From: Ascaphus truei
Lineage: Eukaryota > Chordata > Amphibia > Anura > Ascaphidae
Assembly (NCBI GenBank): GCA_036426205.1
Contig: CM071571.1
Coordinates: 117,042,002-117,106,001, forward strand
Direction of reading: 5' to 3'
DNA length: 64,000 bases
Made by a program: the position numbers and the translations under genes. Below are positions 1-11,463 of this stretch, in pieces. The notes under the pieces were generated by a model. It did no database searches and was not told the origin of the DNA. It worked only from the letters and a program-made list of their open reading frames with translations. The first letter of the stretch is position 1; the number at the start of each line of letters is the position of its first letter.

Positions 1-45
1 AGCGCTATACAAGAACATATTATTATTATTATTATTATAATAAAC
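1..45 (+). repeat. 3' tail of a SINE with (ATT)n, cut by window edge
   Basis: The window opens with AGCGCTATACAAGAACAT followed by an ATT microsatellite. The SINE near 28.4-28.7 kb ends in a similar 'AAGCACTAAGTGAACAAATTATTAT' type of tail, so this is probably the tail of the same tRNA/MIR-like family. Its body lies outside the window. Confidence 0.5.
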
Positions 46-2129
46 CTCCCTCCAGGGGAAACAAAATAGCCATCAAATCTTTGGCAAATATGAAGCCGTA
101 ACATAGGTTGCAGCTTTTTATTGGACGGCCAGTTAAAGTCTCTTTAACAAAAATAAAAAAAACAAACGGAGTATTACTGTCAACTTCGCGAGAAAGTATC
201 TTGGGAACCAGAGGGACCCAAGTTACAAACACCACGGCTCACCTCTGGAGGAACCCCAGGTTGCATTTTGGTATAAAGGGAGGGGGGTAGTTATGGGGGA
301 CTCCTGCTTTAAACCCTCTGATCCAGTGTTTTCCCCCATTCTCAACGGTCATTAAGAGAAGGCATTTATAATGACTACGAACAAGTGAGATCATTCCAAG
401 ACTGAGCAGAACCACACAATGTGCGCAATAAATAAATATAGGTTTTCCTCTTTAGTTTTTAAATCTATTTCCCACTAGTAAAACATTTATTCGCGCAGTA
501 ATCAAGAAGTGACGGCTCTTAGAATTTCCCCATTGGATGTTGACATGACATTGTCAGTAAGTCAGTCTTCAGAAGGCTACATTAACAAACTTTTCATTCC
601 TATTAAAAATTGGCTAAGTTGGCAAGTGGCAAGTTAAAGAAACATTCAAAATAAAACACTCAGAAGCAGTTTGAAGCTAACCAAGTTATAATATTAATTA
701 TGCACCGTTCGAGTTATTGCTGCATAAAAAAAAAGTTTGCAGAACTTCTATTACTTGGCTCCATTTTCCAGCCCCCTGCCAGGAAGCAGTGTTTGGAAGG
801 GGAGGTCCCAATGAACATTTTTGGGATGTTCTGGGCACTGGTGCACTCCCGTATCCGGGCAGAGTACACTCATGCCGAGGCCACTGGGACGTTGTCAGAA
901 TTTGCCTCCCAGTGGGCATTAGATGGAGTGCTCTGCTCGGTGTCCCCTAACTTGGATTTATTTAAACTCACCTCCCTAATTTAGTGCACTTTATTTATTT
1001 TACAGTGCACTTCGACAAGGTTTATTTTATATTTTAGTTTCACCGGTTTTTCCTTTTACTCGTTGGCTCACCAACGAGTAAGTTTGTTCCTCCGATTGGC
1101 CGGCGTTAAAACCGGTCGAAAATAGGCTGTTACTTTCTGTATTCATGTATTTTTACTTCGTTTTTATCCCTTTAGCACCAGAAATTAGTTAAATTGAACA
1201 ACGCAAATATATATGTAGAAAGTTCACGGTTCCAGACCCTTGCAGCACACAAAGGATCAATACACTCCACAGATTAAACTATTAAAAGGGGCTTGCCTGT
1301 ACTGTATATCAATTATTAAACAGAATGAATTAAGATGTGTGCACAATAAACACCATCATTCATTTATATATTTTTTATGCATGCTTTCAAGACAGAAGAA
1401 ACCTGAAGTAAATAATGAATGAGTAAGCATTTCCACTGCACATACATAATAGTCCATTTACTACACACAAGTCAATGCTCTTGTAAAAGGTTAACAACTT
1501 GTTTAGCATTTGAATCTATTTTTTTTATTTTTTTTACCATGTTATGGAAGCTGCAAAAAAAAAAAAAAAAATTCACCAAAAAATAAATAAATATATACAC
1601 ATACATATACTGCAAATATGCCTCAGACACCTTTGAAGACAATGTTCGCTGCAGATGGACAGCATGAACCAACTATGGTATGCAAAATAAGGCCAAAAAT
1701 GACTATGGCACTAAGGCTTGGCTGCAGAGCTGCCTAGTGCTCTGACAAAGTCTTCTCTAAATGACCCCTTTTGTTTGACATAGCGAGAAAGGATCACTCA
1801 TTTGCCCTGCAGCAGTCCCCTCCACCAGCAAATATCATTATGTGATGGCAACTCTGACACACAGATTAAAAGTCACAGACACACAGATGGTGAACAGTGG
1901 GCAATAGAGATCAGACTGATAGTTGGTTGTAAATTACTAAGCAAATAAATCAAATGACCTTGAGCAGCTATGTAATTTAGTTTGCAAATAGTCTTCATCT
2001 TCTTGATATTTCGTCATTTTCCAGTCTGGAAGTCTCCCAAAAAAAAGGGAGAGAAAAAGGGGGGGAAAAAAAAGACAAAAATATAATATAGTGCATTATA
2101 TTTAGCAAATGGTTTATTGGAAAAAAAAA
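46..2129. other. Unique AT-rich non-coding DNA
   Basis: I see no recognisable gene or element. Open frames are short and without family resemblance. A moderately GC-rich patch at about 740-960 and poly-T/poly-A runs at 1518-1570 and 2038-2135 are the only compositional features. Confidence 0.5.
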
Positions 2130-3110
2130 AAAAAGAGAGAGAAGTGAATTGTGGTTGAAAATACACTCACATGGAGTGCCTACAATATAGGCCATGAAAT
2201 AACCATATATGTTCTAGGCTATATTTGGAGGATATTCAATCAGGATTTTATATATGAGACAAATAAACGAACACATGGGATGTAAGGGATATACTAAAAG
2301 GATAAAAAGTAGCCCTGTTAAAATCACAATATAACAAATATTAAAAGGCTTAAAATTGTTTTGCTGTAAAAACACAGCCATCGAAGGATACAGTGAAGTA
2401 TCTCCGGTCTCACGTGTATGCGCTCAGAGGTGCGGTCTGTGTCTGATGTCACGTCTAGCTCTGCCTCCAGTCCTCCATCACCGTACTCGCGTTTCACAGT
2501 GCACCCGGTTTCCTCAGGGACCGATATTCGGTCTATTCAGACAGTCTTACAAAGCCCTAAGCATTAACCACACATTGCCCAACAACTTTTAATAAACAAG
2601 AAATATACATATAAAATTATAAAATTCATAAAATGCTTCACACATTGATTATAGAAAAATTATGTAGATAAATACAACATGTTTGTAACCATCACAATAC
2701 ATATAGAAAAATATTTATGGACAATCGTAAAATCCATAGAAATAATAAAATATGTAAGTGTATAGGTTTTTGCTCATGCACTACATCAAAAATGAAAACA
2801 AACTACACGTGTATGGGCGAAAACCCATGTTATAGCAAGTCAATATATTGATACTTACAGTATATAAAAACAGATCTGTATTAAATTAAAAAGTTATACA
2901 ACAGCTACATGTATATGGGGCTAGATTTCCTTTCCTGTGACGGAGTGAATCCTAAATGGGTTCATCTATGAGCACACCAGAACTATTCTATACATATTAG
3001 CACATGAAATGCAACAATGTTTCTACAATGTTAAGACAATAGAAAAGGACAGAACAATCCACTACGCCAGGACTAAAATGGCAAACCAGATGTAAACGAA
3101 TATTTAAACC
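2130..3110 (-). mobile_element. Penelope-like element, 3' non-coding end (5'-truncated copy)
   Basis: The reverse complement of this stretch matches about 8430-9447 along most of its length, including the segment that reads TTCTTGTTTATTAAAAGTTG next to the promoter-like part. In the plus-strand copy this DNA follows the stop codon of a PLE GIY-YIG reading frame, so it is the PLE 3' non-coding region or terminal repeat. The copy starts just past the position of the stop codon, a 5' truncation typical of target-primed insertion. It abuts the 3' end of an L2 LINE at about 3117. A hammerhead-like hairpin lies at 2481-2519. Confidence 0.65.
2481..2519 (-). ncRNA. Hammerhead-like hairpin motif of PLE end
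   Basis: On the minus strand it reads CTGAGGAA, then a hairpin closed by ACCG and CTGT with one mismatch, then GAAACGCGAG. The arrangement CTGANGA, stem II and GAAA is that of a hammerhead ribozyme core, which is known in the terminal repeats of Penelope-like elements. An extra A after CTGANGA and an unclear cleavage triplet mean activity is doubtful. Confidence 0.35.
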
Positions 3111-3116
3111 AAATTA

Positions 3117-4740
3117 TTATTATTCTTTTATTTGTGAAACGACAACATATTCTGCAGCACGGTACAATGGAGTACAGAGATGTGCATATTACATAAAGGT
3201 GAGGACAGACATGCACAGATACAAAGAGGTAATGAGGGCCCTGCTCGTGAGAGCTTACACTCTAGAGGGAATGAGGGACAATGTTAAAACTTGAAGGTAA
3301 GGCTTGTACTTATTGTAGGAGAAGGTGTGGCTCAAGTTAGAATATGACCCAGCCTGACAACTGAAGCCATTAAAGGGTGTGGGGTGGGGGGCAGTGGAGA
3401 TTGGTCCAGCCACACAGCTGTTCCTAATGGGGTTGCAGATGCAGGGGAGATGGATGTTATAAGTATGGCGAGTAGGCTTCCTTGAAGAGTTGAGTTTTAA
3501 ACATCTGAAAGCGGGGCGAAAGTCTGACCGTACATAGTAGGGAATTCCAGAGAGGGGGCACCACAGGAGAAGTCTTGCATGCGGAAATGAAGAGGTAATA
3601 AGGTGGGAGGCAAGGCGGATGTTGTGGGCAGAACGTAGGGGGCATGTATTTGTGGATGAAGGCTAAAATGTAAGAGGGGGCACTATCGTTGAGACAATTC
3701 TAAGTAATTACAAAGGATTTTAATTTAATTCGACAGGCTATGGAGAAGTCAGTGTAGGGTTATGCATAGTGGAGAAGTAGAAGTGGAGCGGTGAGTTAGA
3801 GGAGTCCAGCAGCAGCTGTTTGGATGGATTGGAGTGGAGAGGCAGACAAGGGAAATGCCAAGCAAGAGAAAGTTGCAGTAATCAAGGCGAGACATGAGTG
3901 GGTGGATTAGGATTTTAGTTGCATCATGAGTGAGAAAAGGGTGTGTCTTGGTGATAGGTGGAGATGGCAGGACTTTGTGAATAACAGAATGTGAGGAATG
4001 AAGGAGAGATCAGTGTTGAGGATAATCCCTAGTCAGAGGGCTTGAGGAGATTGTGGTGTTATTGACAGAGTGACGGAGAGTGTTGCTGTAGCGGCAGCAG
4101 TGCAGAAAGATTATTAATTCTGTTTTGGACAAGTTTAGCTTCAGGTAGCGGTGAGACATCCAGGAGGAGATTGCAGAGACACAGTTGTAGACAAGGGACA
4201 GGAGAGAGGGGAAAGGTCAGGGGGAGGAGAGATAGATTTGGATGCCATTAGCATAAAGATGATATTTGTTCTCCAGGTGAAGAGGGGTAGCGTGAGAAGA
4301 GCAGAGGGCCAAGGCTAGACCCATGTGAGACCCCAACAGAAAGAGGGAATGAGGAGACAGAGAAAAACACTGATGGAGCGGTTGGATAGTTAGGACGTGA
4401 GCCAAGAGAAGGCTATGTCACGGAGGCCAATGGAGTAGAGAATATTTAGGAGAAGGAGGTGATCGACAGGGTCTAAGGCAGCAGAGAGATCCAGGAGAAT
4501 TAGTATGGAGAAACTACCCTTAGATTTAGTTGCGAGTAGGTCATTGCACTTTGGTTGCTTTCTCGGTGGAGTGTAGAGTATGGAAACCAAATTGTAAAGA
4601 GGAATGGAGGAGAGGAAGTGAGACAGGTGGTTGTATATAGGTCGCTCAAGTAGCTTGGAGGCAAAGGGGAGAAGAGAGATAGGGTGGAAGTTAGAGGGGG
4701 GAGCAGGAGTCAAGTAAGGGTTTCTTGAGAATGGCTGTGA
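3117..4740 (-). pseudogene. L2/CR1-type LINE, degenerate reverse transcriptase
   Basis: Minus-strand frames carry the classic order of this clade in broken pieces: 'NFHPISLLPFASKLLER', 'ILLDLSAALDPVDHLLLLN' (RT motif A, where the usual F-D reads L-D), then 'HLYANGIQIYLSS' where the catalytic YADD has become YANG, then the C-terminal 'PLWNSLL...FKTQLFKEAY'. The 3' end near 3117 has a TTTATTTGTGAAACGAC type tail and an ATT run. The lost catalytic residue and several frameshifts show an old, dead copy. The 5' part is missing. Confidence 0.8.
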
Positions 4741-5430
4741 GGAGCGACGATAAAAAGAATAGTTAGAGTAACCTGATGGAACTGACTTTTTATATGTGTG
4801 TATCCATAGGGTTTCTCTGTGAGATTTTTTGTATCTCTCTTCATCGAAGAAGATTACGTTCTAGTCTATCGACCCCAATTAATCCAAGACCTTATGAATT
4901 GCTAGATTTTTTTTTTTTTTTTTTTTAATTACTAGAAACGGTGTGCGACTCCAATTCTATCAAGACATTTCTGACATATTCCCTTATTCTAAGTTTTACA
5001 TTTCTTTTAGTGCAGCTACATATTGTAAGCCGTGCGGACATTCTAAAAAAAAATATTTACTATAAGTTTAAGGACTAATTTTAACATCTCCTGTATTTTG
5101 TGATCTAGAGTGTACAGATTTAATAGCAAATTAGCATTTATTGACAATTAAAAATATCCTAATTGTTTATTCCTGTATATAAACACAAATAGCTCTTAGT
5201 GTGAAATAATGAATACTTAATGTGAATAAATTGTTAAACAGTGAGAATGTGACTAAAATATGTTAACAAATAAATGAATTAAACAATGAGTAAATGGTAC
5301 TGAAAAATTGGATAACCAATTATTGATATTCTGTTTTCATTTGGGGATACTGGGAATTATTTTCCGTTTGATATTGTCTGCCCTGGTGTATATTATTTTT
5401 GATCATCTGTCAGAATGGTGTTTTAATATA
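4741..5430. other. AT-rich non-coding DNA, nothing recognised
   Basis: No open frame of note, no terminal repeat seen. It contains a 21-base T run near 4906-4926. Confidence 0.4.
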
Positions 5431-5559
5431 GGAGGGTGCTTTAAAAAAATTTTTTAAATCTTTTTAGAAGCCCCATTACATTTTGTAATGGGATAAAATT
5501 GTTTATTTCAAAATGCTCTTTATTTTCTAATAAATCTTTCCTTTTCTTCCTGTTCTGTT

Positions 5560-5940
5560 CTGACCGACAGATTAAATCTGTCAGTGGTGATATTGGATAC
5601 CGAGGCTTGAGCCTCATTACTCCAAGTTCTCTTGGTGAGTATATTGTCACACACTTTAGAAGGCTTCTTGATCTGTGTTACTTGCCACAGTTGAGTTGGT
5701 TTCACAGGGTCAGCGCTGTGATTGGTCGTGGGTAGCACCTCTGCCAGGAGTTTATCCTGATGAAGTCGTGTGTAAAGGCGAAACATGTAGTGTCCTGTCC
5801 TTTCCTGACACTTTATTTTATTTGTTTTTATTTTAATCAGCTCAACATAGTTGCCAAATATTGGTTGAGAAAGAAAGCCCCTATTTGTATGCACTTAAAA
5901 CTTAACCTTGAGCAACTATTACACCAAGCACCCTGGATAA
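5560..5940 (+). mobile_element. Penelope-like end fragment
   Basis: The stretch shares 'ACCTCTGCCAGGAGTT' and the motif 'GTGTGTAA..GCGAAAC.TGTA.TGTCCTGTC' with the palindromic element at 24.4-25.6 kb. It ends near 5935 with 'ACCAAGCACC', resembling the 'TCGAGCACC' end of that element. The left boundary is uncertain. There is no coding part. Confidence 0.45.
5757..5794 (+). ncRNA. Hammerhead-like hairpin motif
   Basis: Reads CTGATGA, A, GTC, a 9-nt loop, GGC, GAAAC, then a short stem III (ACAT/GTGT around GTA) ending in GTC. Core CUGANGA, stem II, GAAA, stem III and a GUC triplet are all present in the hammerhead order. This is the most complete of the seven sites. Caveats: a bulged A before stem II, and no clear stem I pairing between the flanks. 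Confidence 0.45.
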
Positions 5941-7100
5941 AAATGGCGCAAAATAAAAATCATAGGAGGGTCACAGTGAAACGTTTGGCAGACAGGAAAC
6001 CTAAATGTGTGGTTAGTCAAAGATTTTGAATTCTCTACTTTGTGCGATTCAGTTAGTCAGATCAAGTGTGTGTATAGCAAATAACAGTGGTTAAATAATT
6101 TAAGAGTATTTGTGACAACACCTTTTATTTGGTCCCCTGGAGCTGTTGGATAAGCCAGAGCAGAACAGTCTTCAGTGTATATTTAATACTTTTAAAGAGC
6201 AAAAGGAATTGATCAAGGAAATATTTGGTAGCCTCACATCTCAAATCATGGTTTATACAGGTGTATAATGAGGCAACATCACAAGAAAAGATGAAGTTAC
6301 TATCCTATTAGGTTTCATAATAAAACAATAAAAAAAACATTTTAAATGTGTGCTATCTTTTAACTGTGATTTTAATACGCAAGTCAGGGATTTAAAATGT
6401 CCAAGTCGCCTGATTCACAGGTCAAGTGCATACTGTGGGATGGGAGAGGAGGGTGTGCCTCTGTATATGAGGTTGAAAGAGGGAATAGGGGAGAGAACGG
6501 CTCTAAGCAGGAAAGCTATGGCAACTATTGTATATTCAAGCTTAGAATCCTAGTCCCTTTAGGGCTCAATGCAGATATTTATATTTTATCCCTGGTATTA
6601 ATGAATCAATTAGGGCCTGCCCCACACCTTTCTAGCATGAGGTTTCGTTTGGTCCATTGGGGTTGTCCATCTCAGTACCACTGCCCAAGTTCTCTCGCTT
6701 GTGCCAGTCACCTGTTAGAACTACCGATAACCATATTTTTTTTAATCATTCAAGTCTGAGATATCTCCTCATTCTATGGGATATTGATGTAAAATTTCTT
6801 TAACCTAGTTGGTTACTTTGAGATCCCTCAAGGGTCTGCTCTGCTCTCTTAAGCTATTGTTTCTACAATAGTTTGTGAATATTGTTCCGTTCTATTTTAT
6901 ATTTTTTTCTGTTTCTCTTCTCGTTCTCGTATATATGCTACTATACACTGGTGTTATTGATTTGGGTATGCAACTATTGTTTAAATATATTTTTGTATAT
7001 TTTTATTCAAATCTGATGTGTGAAATATATATATTTTTAATATAATCATGTTATACTAATTCTTTTAATGTATACGCAAACCATGAGTTCATTTGTCATA
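5941..7100. other. AT-rich non-coding DNA, nothing recognised
   Basis: Open frames here (for example 6397-6759) show no family resemblance or codon bias. No terminal repeats or target duplications seen. Confidence 0.4.
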
Positions 7101-7525
7101 CCATCATAAGTGACAATTGCTTCTCTGGCCAATCGTGAGCTTAGGATACATATAAATGGACGGAATATTCAGTGTACTAGTACTTCCTAATGAAGTGACG
7201 CCTTTGGAACAGCTGATGTTGGCATCACCACAAAGCGCCTCCCCCTCTGGCTGGTTTACAGAGCCATCAGGTGCATGATCGCCATTCCTCGTTTCATCCA
7301 AGAGGCATCATAGTGTCTTCTGCGGCTACAGAGACCACATGTCTGTCTAACTACCGACTAAAACTCCTAAACCCGACAGGTTGCCAATGCCCGAGACCTT
7401 GTCATTAATCCTTAGAGGGACTGCTACCATGGTCTTCTGATTGCTTGACTTTATTGATCTTTTTGTATGTTGAAAATACCTCAAGTTACTACACTAAGAG
7501 TTGTGCGCTTTTCTTACAAATCTAG
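7101..7525 (+). mobile_element. Possible PLE-like end fragment
   Basis: It carries a weak version of the hairpin motif near 7190-7245 (CTGATG, TTGG...CCAC, AAAGCGC). It ends near 7508-7517 with 'GTGCGCTTTTC', resembling 'GGCGCTTTTTTCTC' at the end of the 40-41.5 kb element. No coding part. The assignment is tentative. Confidence 0.25.
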
Positions 7526-7904
7526 GGGGAAAAAACAATGCAGAGCCATCCGCTTTTGAACAGCAGCACACCCATAGCACTCTTACATATTTTTTATCCT
7601 CCCTTTTTAAATGGTCGGTATTTTGTACTGCTTCACCTATTGCACAGTTTTCAGTCTATATGGGTTGCCGATTGCGACTTCTTTATTGTCTCACTTATTT
7701 ATCAATATCGGTGCAGACTTTGACACTATTTAAGTGTGCTTAATTATTAACATTATCTATATTTGTCACTTGTGCAAGTGCCTTTTACATTTCACATGTG
7801 GTGTACTGCATTTTTTCTTCACTATTCTTACTATGAGCCATTGGGATATTTGTTTGTCAAAAATGCAAATTTGGCATTAAATCTACACATGATCACAAGA
7901 ATTG
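7526..7904. other. AT-rich non-coding DNA
   Basis: Nothing recognised. It might be an older PLE untranslated segment, since a 'GACACTATTTAAGTG' string recalls 'GGACACTATGCACTTAG' near 39.64 kb, but the evidence is too thin to call. Confidence 0.3.
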
Positions 7905-8469
7905 AAGATTTAAGAATTTTAAGCAATGCATAAATTGCTGTAATACAATGTGTATTTATTTTTAGAGTGTTATTGCGACTTACTATATGTTGGTTGTACT
8001 AAAAAGTTTAAAACAAAGACTAGGGCAACAGGTCAAAATATCGTAATAGGCAGTGTTCGACAAACGTATACATTTGCTCGCCCCGGGCAAGTGGATTTAA
8101 CCCCCGGGCGAGTAAATATTGGCCCAAGCAGCACACGTTTGGTACTAGGTGGCGAGTAGATTTTTTTTGTGTGGCGAGTAGATTTTTTGGTGATTTGTCA
8201 ACCACTGGTAATAGGTATAAAGTCAGTGTTTCCAGTCTCAAAAAAATAATTCTAGCAATCCAGCAGCCAGGTCTTCATTTCATAGTGATAGACAGACTAG
8301 AAATTAAACTTCAAGGAGATATATATATATAGTACAAAGAAGTCTCACGGAGAACCCCTATGGATAAACAGATTTAAACCGTTCGTTCCTTCAGGTTTAA
8401 TTATTAGTACAGATCAGGGTTTCTTTACTGGTTTGCCATTTAGTCCTGGCATATTGGATTGATTCTATT
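7905..8469 (+). pseudogene. Penelope-like element, C-terminal GIY-YIG endonuclease region (broken)
   Basis: PLEs encode a reverse transcriptase fused to a GIY-YIG endonuclease. Here the plus strand reads 'FKQCINCCNTMCIYF', a stop or frameshift, then 'ECYCDLLYVGCTKKFKTKTR', matching the Cys-rich linker and the first GIY-YIG strands (Y-V-G in the place of YIG). After a hAT MITE (8051-8207) it resumes with 'GEPLWINRFKPFVPSGL' and stops at about 8467-8469. That segment resembles the usual PLE C-terminus (W-I-x-R-L...PxGLN). The reverse transcriptase part is absent. The following 1 kb is the PLE 3' region. At least one frameshift plus the MITE make it non-functional. Confidence 0.7.
8051..8207. 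mobile_element. hAT-type MITE, 157 bp, with perfect 8-bp target duplication
   Basis: Terminal inverted repeats CAGTGTTCGACAAA and TTTGTCAACCACTG bound the element. The 8-bp GTAATAGG flanks both sides (8043-8050 and 8208-8215), diagnostic of hAT-class insertion. The inside is a diverged imperfect repeat of 'GGCGAGTAGATTTTTT'. It lies inside the GIY-YIG region of the PLE copy, so it is younger than that PLE. Confidence 0.9.
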
Positions 8470-9447
8470 GTTTTAGGGGACTTGGTACTTTCATCTTTCT
8501 ATTGTCTTGACATTGTAGAAATGTTGCATTTCATGTGAGAATATGTATACAATTTTTTATTCAGGTGTACCCATTTAGGATACACACTGTCACAGGAAAG
8601 GAAATCTAGCCGCATAAACTTGTAGCTATTGTAGAAAATCAGTGTTCATCTTTTTGATTCAATACAGATTTACTTTTAAGTATCAATTTATTGACTCCGT
8701 ATAACACTGATTTTGGCCCATACTATACACATAGTTTGTAAAAAAAATTATGTACACTATGGGCAAAAACCATTATATATTTATTTTTTAATGATATGGA
8801 CTTTACAATGGTCCATAAATATTTTTCTACGCAACTATTCTAATGTTTACAAAAATTGTTCGTGATTGTTGATATCTATCCATCATTTTCTATATCCAAC
8901 GTGGGAAGCATTTTATGAATTGTATCATTTTGTAAGTATATATTTCTTGTTTGTTAAAAGTTATTATTAGGCAATGATGGGGTTAATAGTTGGAGCTATA
9001 TAAGGCTGGCTGAAAAGACCAAAGACAAGCCCCTGAGGAAGCAGGATCCACTGCCAAACACATAGGGAGACTGAGGAGCTAGACGCAACGAGCAGAAAGT
9101 GATATCAGACGCCGAGTGCATACACCTGGTACCAGAGAGACTTTCCTACATCTGTTGGCAGCTTTGTTTACATAAAAACATTTGTACGCCTTTTAATACA
9201 TGTTACATTGTAATTTTAAACAGAGCTACCTCGTAACCTTTGAATCCCTTACCTACTATATACTGTGTTTTCCCTATTGAGGGATCATTCTCGCTGTACA
9301 CTACCCTCTATACCCACGTTTTAGTTTTTTTTTTTAGTTCTTATTTGTTTTGGTGGTATGTTTTACTTTATACAATTAAATGCAAAGTTTTGTAAGTGGA
9401 ATGCACAAGTGAATTTCCTTGGAGTATATTCAGCTGTTCACCTTTTT
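8470..9447 (+). mobile_element. Penelope-like element, 3' non-coding region / terminal repeat
   Basis: Continues directly from the PLE stop codon and matches the reverse complement of 2130-3110. It contains a TATA-like 'GCTATATAAGGC' at about 8995, the hairpin motif at 9033-9068, and ends near 9447 in 'TGTTCACCTTTTTCAT', comparable with the 'GAGCACCTTTTTT' end at 25.64 kb. A short TATA-bearing segment 40-50 bases upstream of the hairpin suggests an internal promoter. Confidence 0.6.
9033..9068 (+). ncRNA. Hammerhead-like hairpin motif
   Basis: CTGAGGAA, then stem GCAG, loop, CTGC (4 perfect pairs), then CAAACACATAGG. The stem sequence differs from that of the 5.76-kb and 41.1-kb sites yet still pairs. 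The GAAA of the core reads CAAA here, so a cleaving ribozyme is unlikely in this copy. Confidence 0.35.
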
Positions 9448-9662
9448 CATATAAAAAAGACAGTAAACGGTTTTATTAGCACATCCCAGCATGTGATATT
9501 TTACATAGAAAAATTTGGCTAATATACTAGAATCAAAATTTAGAAACCGGTGCATTTAGGCAGTAGAAACCCATTTATACCAAACTAGATATTTTAGTTT
9601 ATTAAGCAGCTAACAGCTCTAGGACAAGCATGGAGTTGACAACCTGTAAAAGTTCCTTAAAG

Positions 9663-9982
9663 CAGCAGTGCGCAAACTGGGGGGCACCAGAGATTTTTCT
9701 GGGGGCGCGGGCGGTTGCAGAGGTCCCGCTCTCTTCCCCAAGGCATTTAAATTAAATGCCGGGAGACCGTGCGAGGCCTCTACAACCTCTACTTACCGAG
9801 GTTCAGCCGACTTCAGGACGCATGACCATGGCAACGCGGGGTCATGTGCCATCACAGTTGCCATGGTGACGTGACGTCACACGACCCCGTGGCATCATTT
9901 GACACCGCCCGAGGTAAGGGGGGGTCGCAATATCGGAGGGGACCTGTCAGGGGGGCACAGCAAAAAAGTTTGCGGGCCCCTG
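9663..9982. mobile_element. hAT-type MITE, 320 bp, GC-rich inside
   Basis: Flanked by a perfect 8-bp duplication CCTTAAAG (9655-9662 and 9983-9990). Termini are CAGCAGTGCGCAAACTGG and AAGTTTGCGGGCCCCTG, imperfect inverted repeats sharing the GCGCAAAC / GTTTGC core. The inside holds CpG-rich sequence with GTGACGTGACGTCAC. A second copy in inverted orientation begins at 16387. Confidence 0.85.
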
Positions 9983-9990
9983 CCTTAAAG

Positions 9991-11411
9991 CATTTTTATT
10001 ACATTATAAACTACATGCATTTCATTAGTGCAGCATAACACGAATCCTACATTAAGTCCCTGATGGCATCTCTCAATTTATAGTAGTCTCAGAGGAATGG
10101 GAAGTAACTATGCTGGCTGCATCACTTGGAACCTCTTGTCTGCTGAGCTGGAAAATGATATTGTCTGCTACTCAGGGAACAGCTCACTGACCTGTAACAG
10201 CAGCCACTCACAAGGACAGGTAAAATGAACCTCTTTGCTGAGGGAGCAATGCTTTCATGTCCCTTTAGTATTAAAGAATTAATGTGCCCTATTTCCCTCT
10301 GCTCATAAGAAAAACATTTTTTTTTAAAAGTTACAATCTTACAATACATTTTGGTTTCAGGTATATCTACTCTGAACATGTCCGTTATATTTTAATAAGG
10401 GTCAATAAGCTTACATTAACCACTGAAACATTCTTGCGTGTTCTTAAAGGACCAAACCTAGCTCTATCTAGGGCAAACATGATTTTAAAATAGTTCTATG
10501 CTATGGTAAACAGATGCTTTGGAGGAGACGATGGAGGGGTTACAAACTTGAACTAATGTCTTTGTGATGAGACGGTTTTTCAGTAATCAAACATTGTTAA
10601 CTTAAGTTTTGTTTCGTTGTAAAGTAATTGTGATGCCATCATTAGATAAACAGAAGTAGCAAAATATGTTTGAATAGTGTTCACAAGGAATAATTTTTTA
10701 TACAAGATAAAAAAATAAATAAAACTAAGTTAGATTGCATCTTTCAAAAGGAATCCTAATGTACTTAAAAAAAATAATAAAAAACAACAATTGTCAGGCC
10801 ATGTTTAACTGCTTTTTCAAACCTATAGGATATTATTCACAAAAATGCCCCTCAACCTCTTGATTTCTTCCTTAAGTTGTAGGTCAATGAATTGTAGCCA
10901 GGAAAAATGCTGCCAATACTCCCTCCTATACTGGCCAACTTATAAAAATATTTTTTGGGATATTTGTCCATCAATAACAAAAATTTTCAGAGAAAGAAAA
11001 ATGCAACTGTCGGCAAATTATAGTGTCCTTCATGGACAGTTGTGCAGTGGTAAGTGGTAATTCTATAAAATAAATATGGTAGTAATGTAAACATGTAAAT
11101 AATTAAGGCATTTGGGCTTTAGTCATGTAGGCATTCAATACGCTACCATGGTAAGGGATATCGTTTTCAGTTAAGAAAACAGGAAAGCTGTTCAAAGCAC
11201 TATAAAAACATACCACAAGCTTGTTTGCAACTTGTTCTTCATTTATTGATCATTAAAAAAATGAAAAAGGACGTCTCGACTTTCTCTTATCGAGTCCCGT
11301 ACTATGATCAGTTTGGGAGCCCCACATTTTACAGGTGTAAAACAAGTTACACCAATAGTCTGTTCACATGCCTAGCTTTAACAAGGTACGAAAACAAAAA
11401 GGTTTTTAACA

Positions 11412-11463
<52 letters not shown>

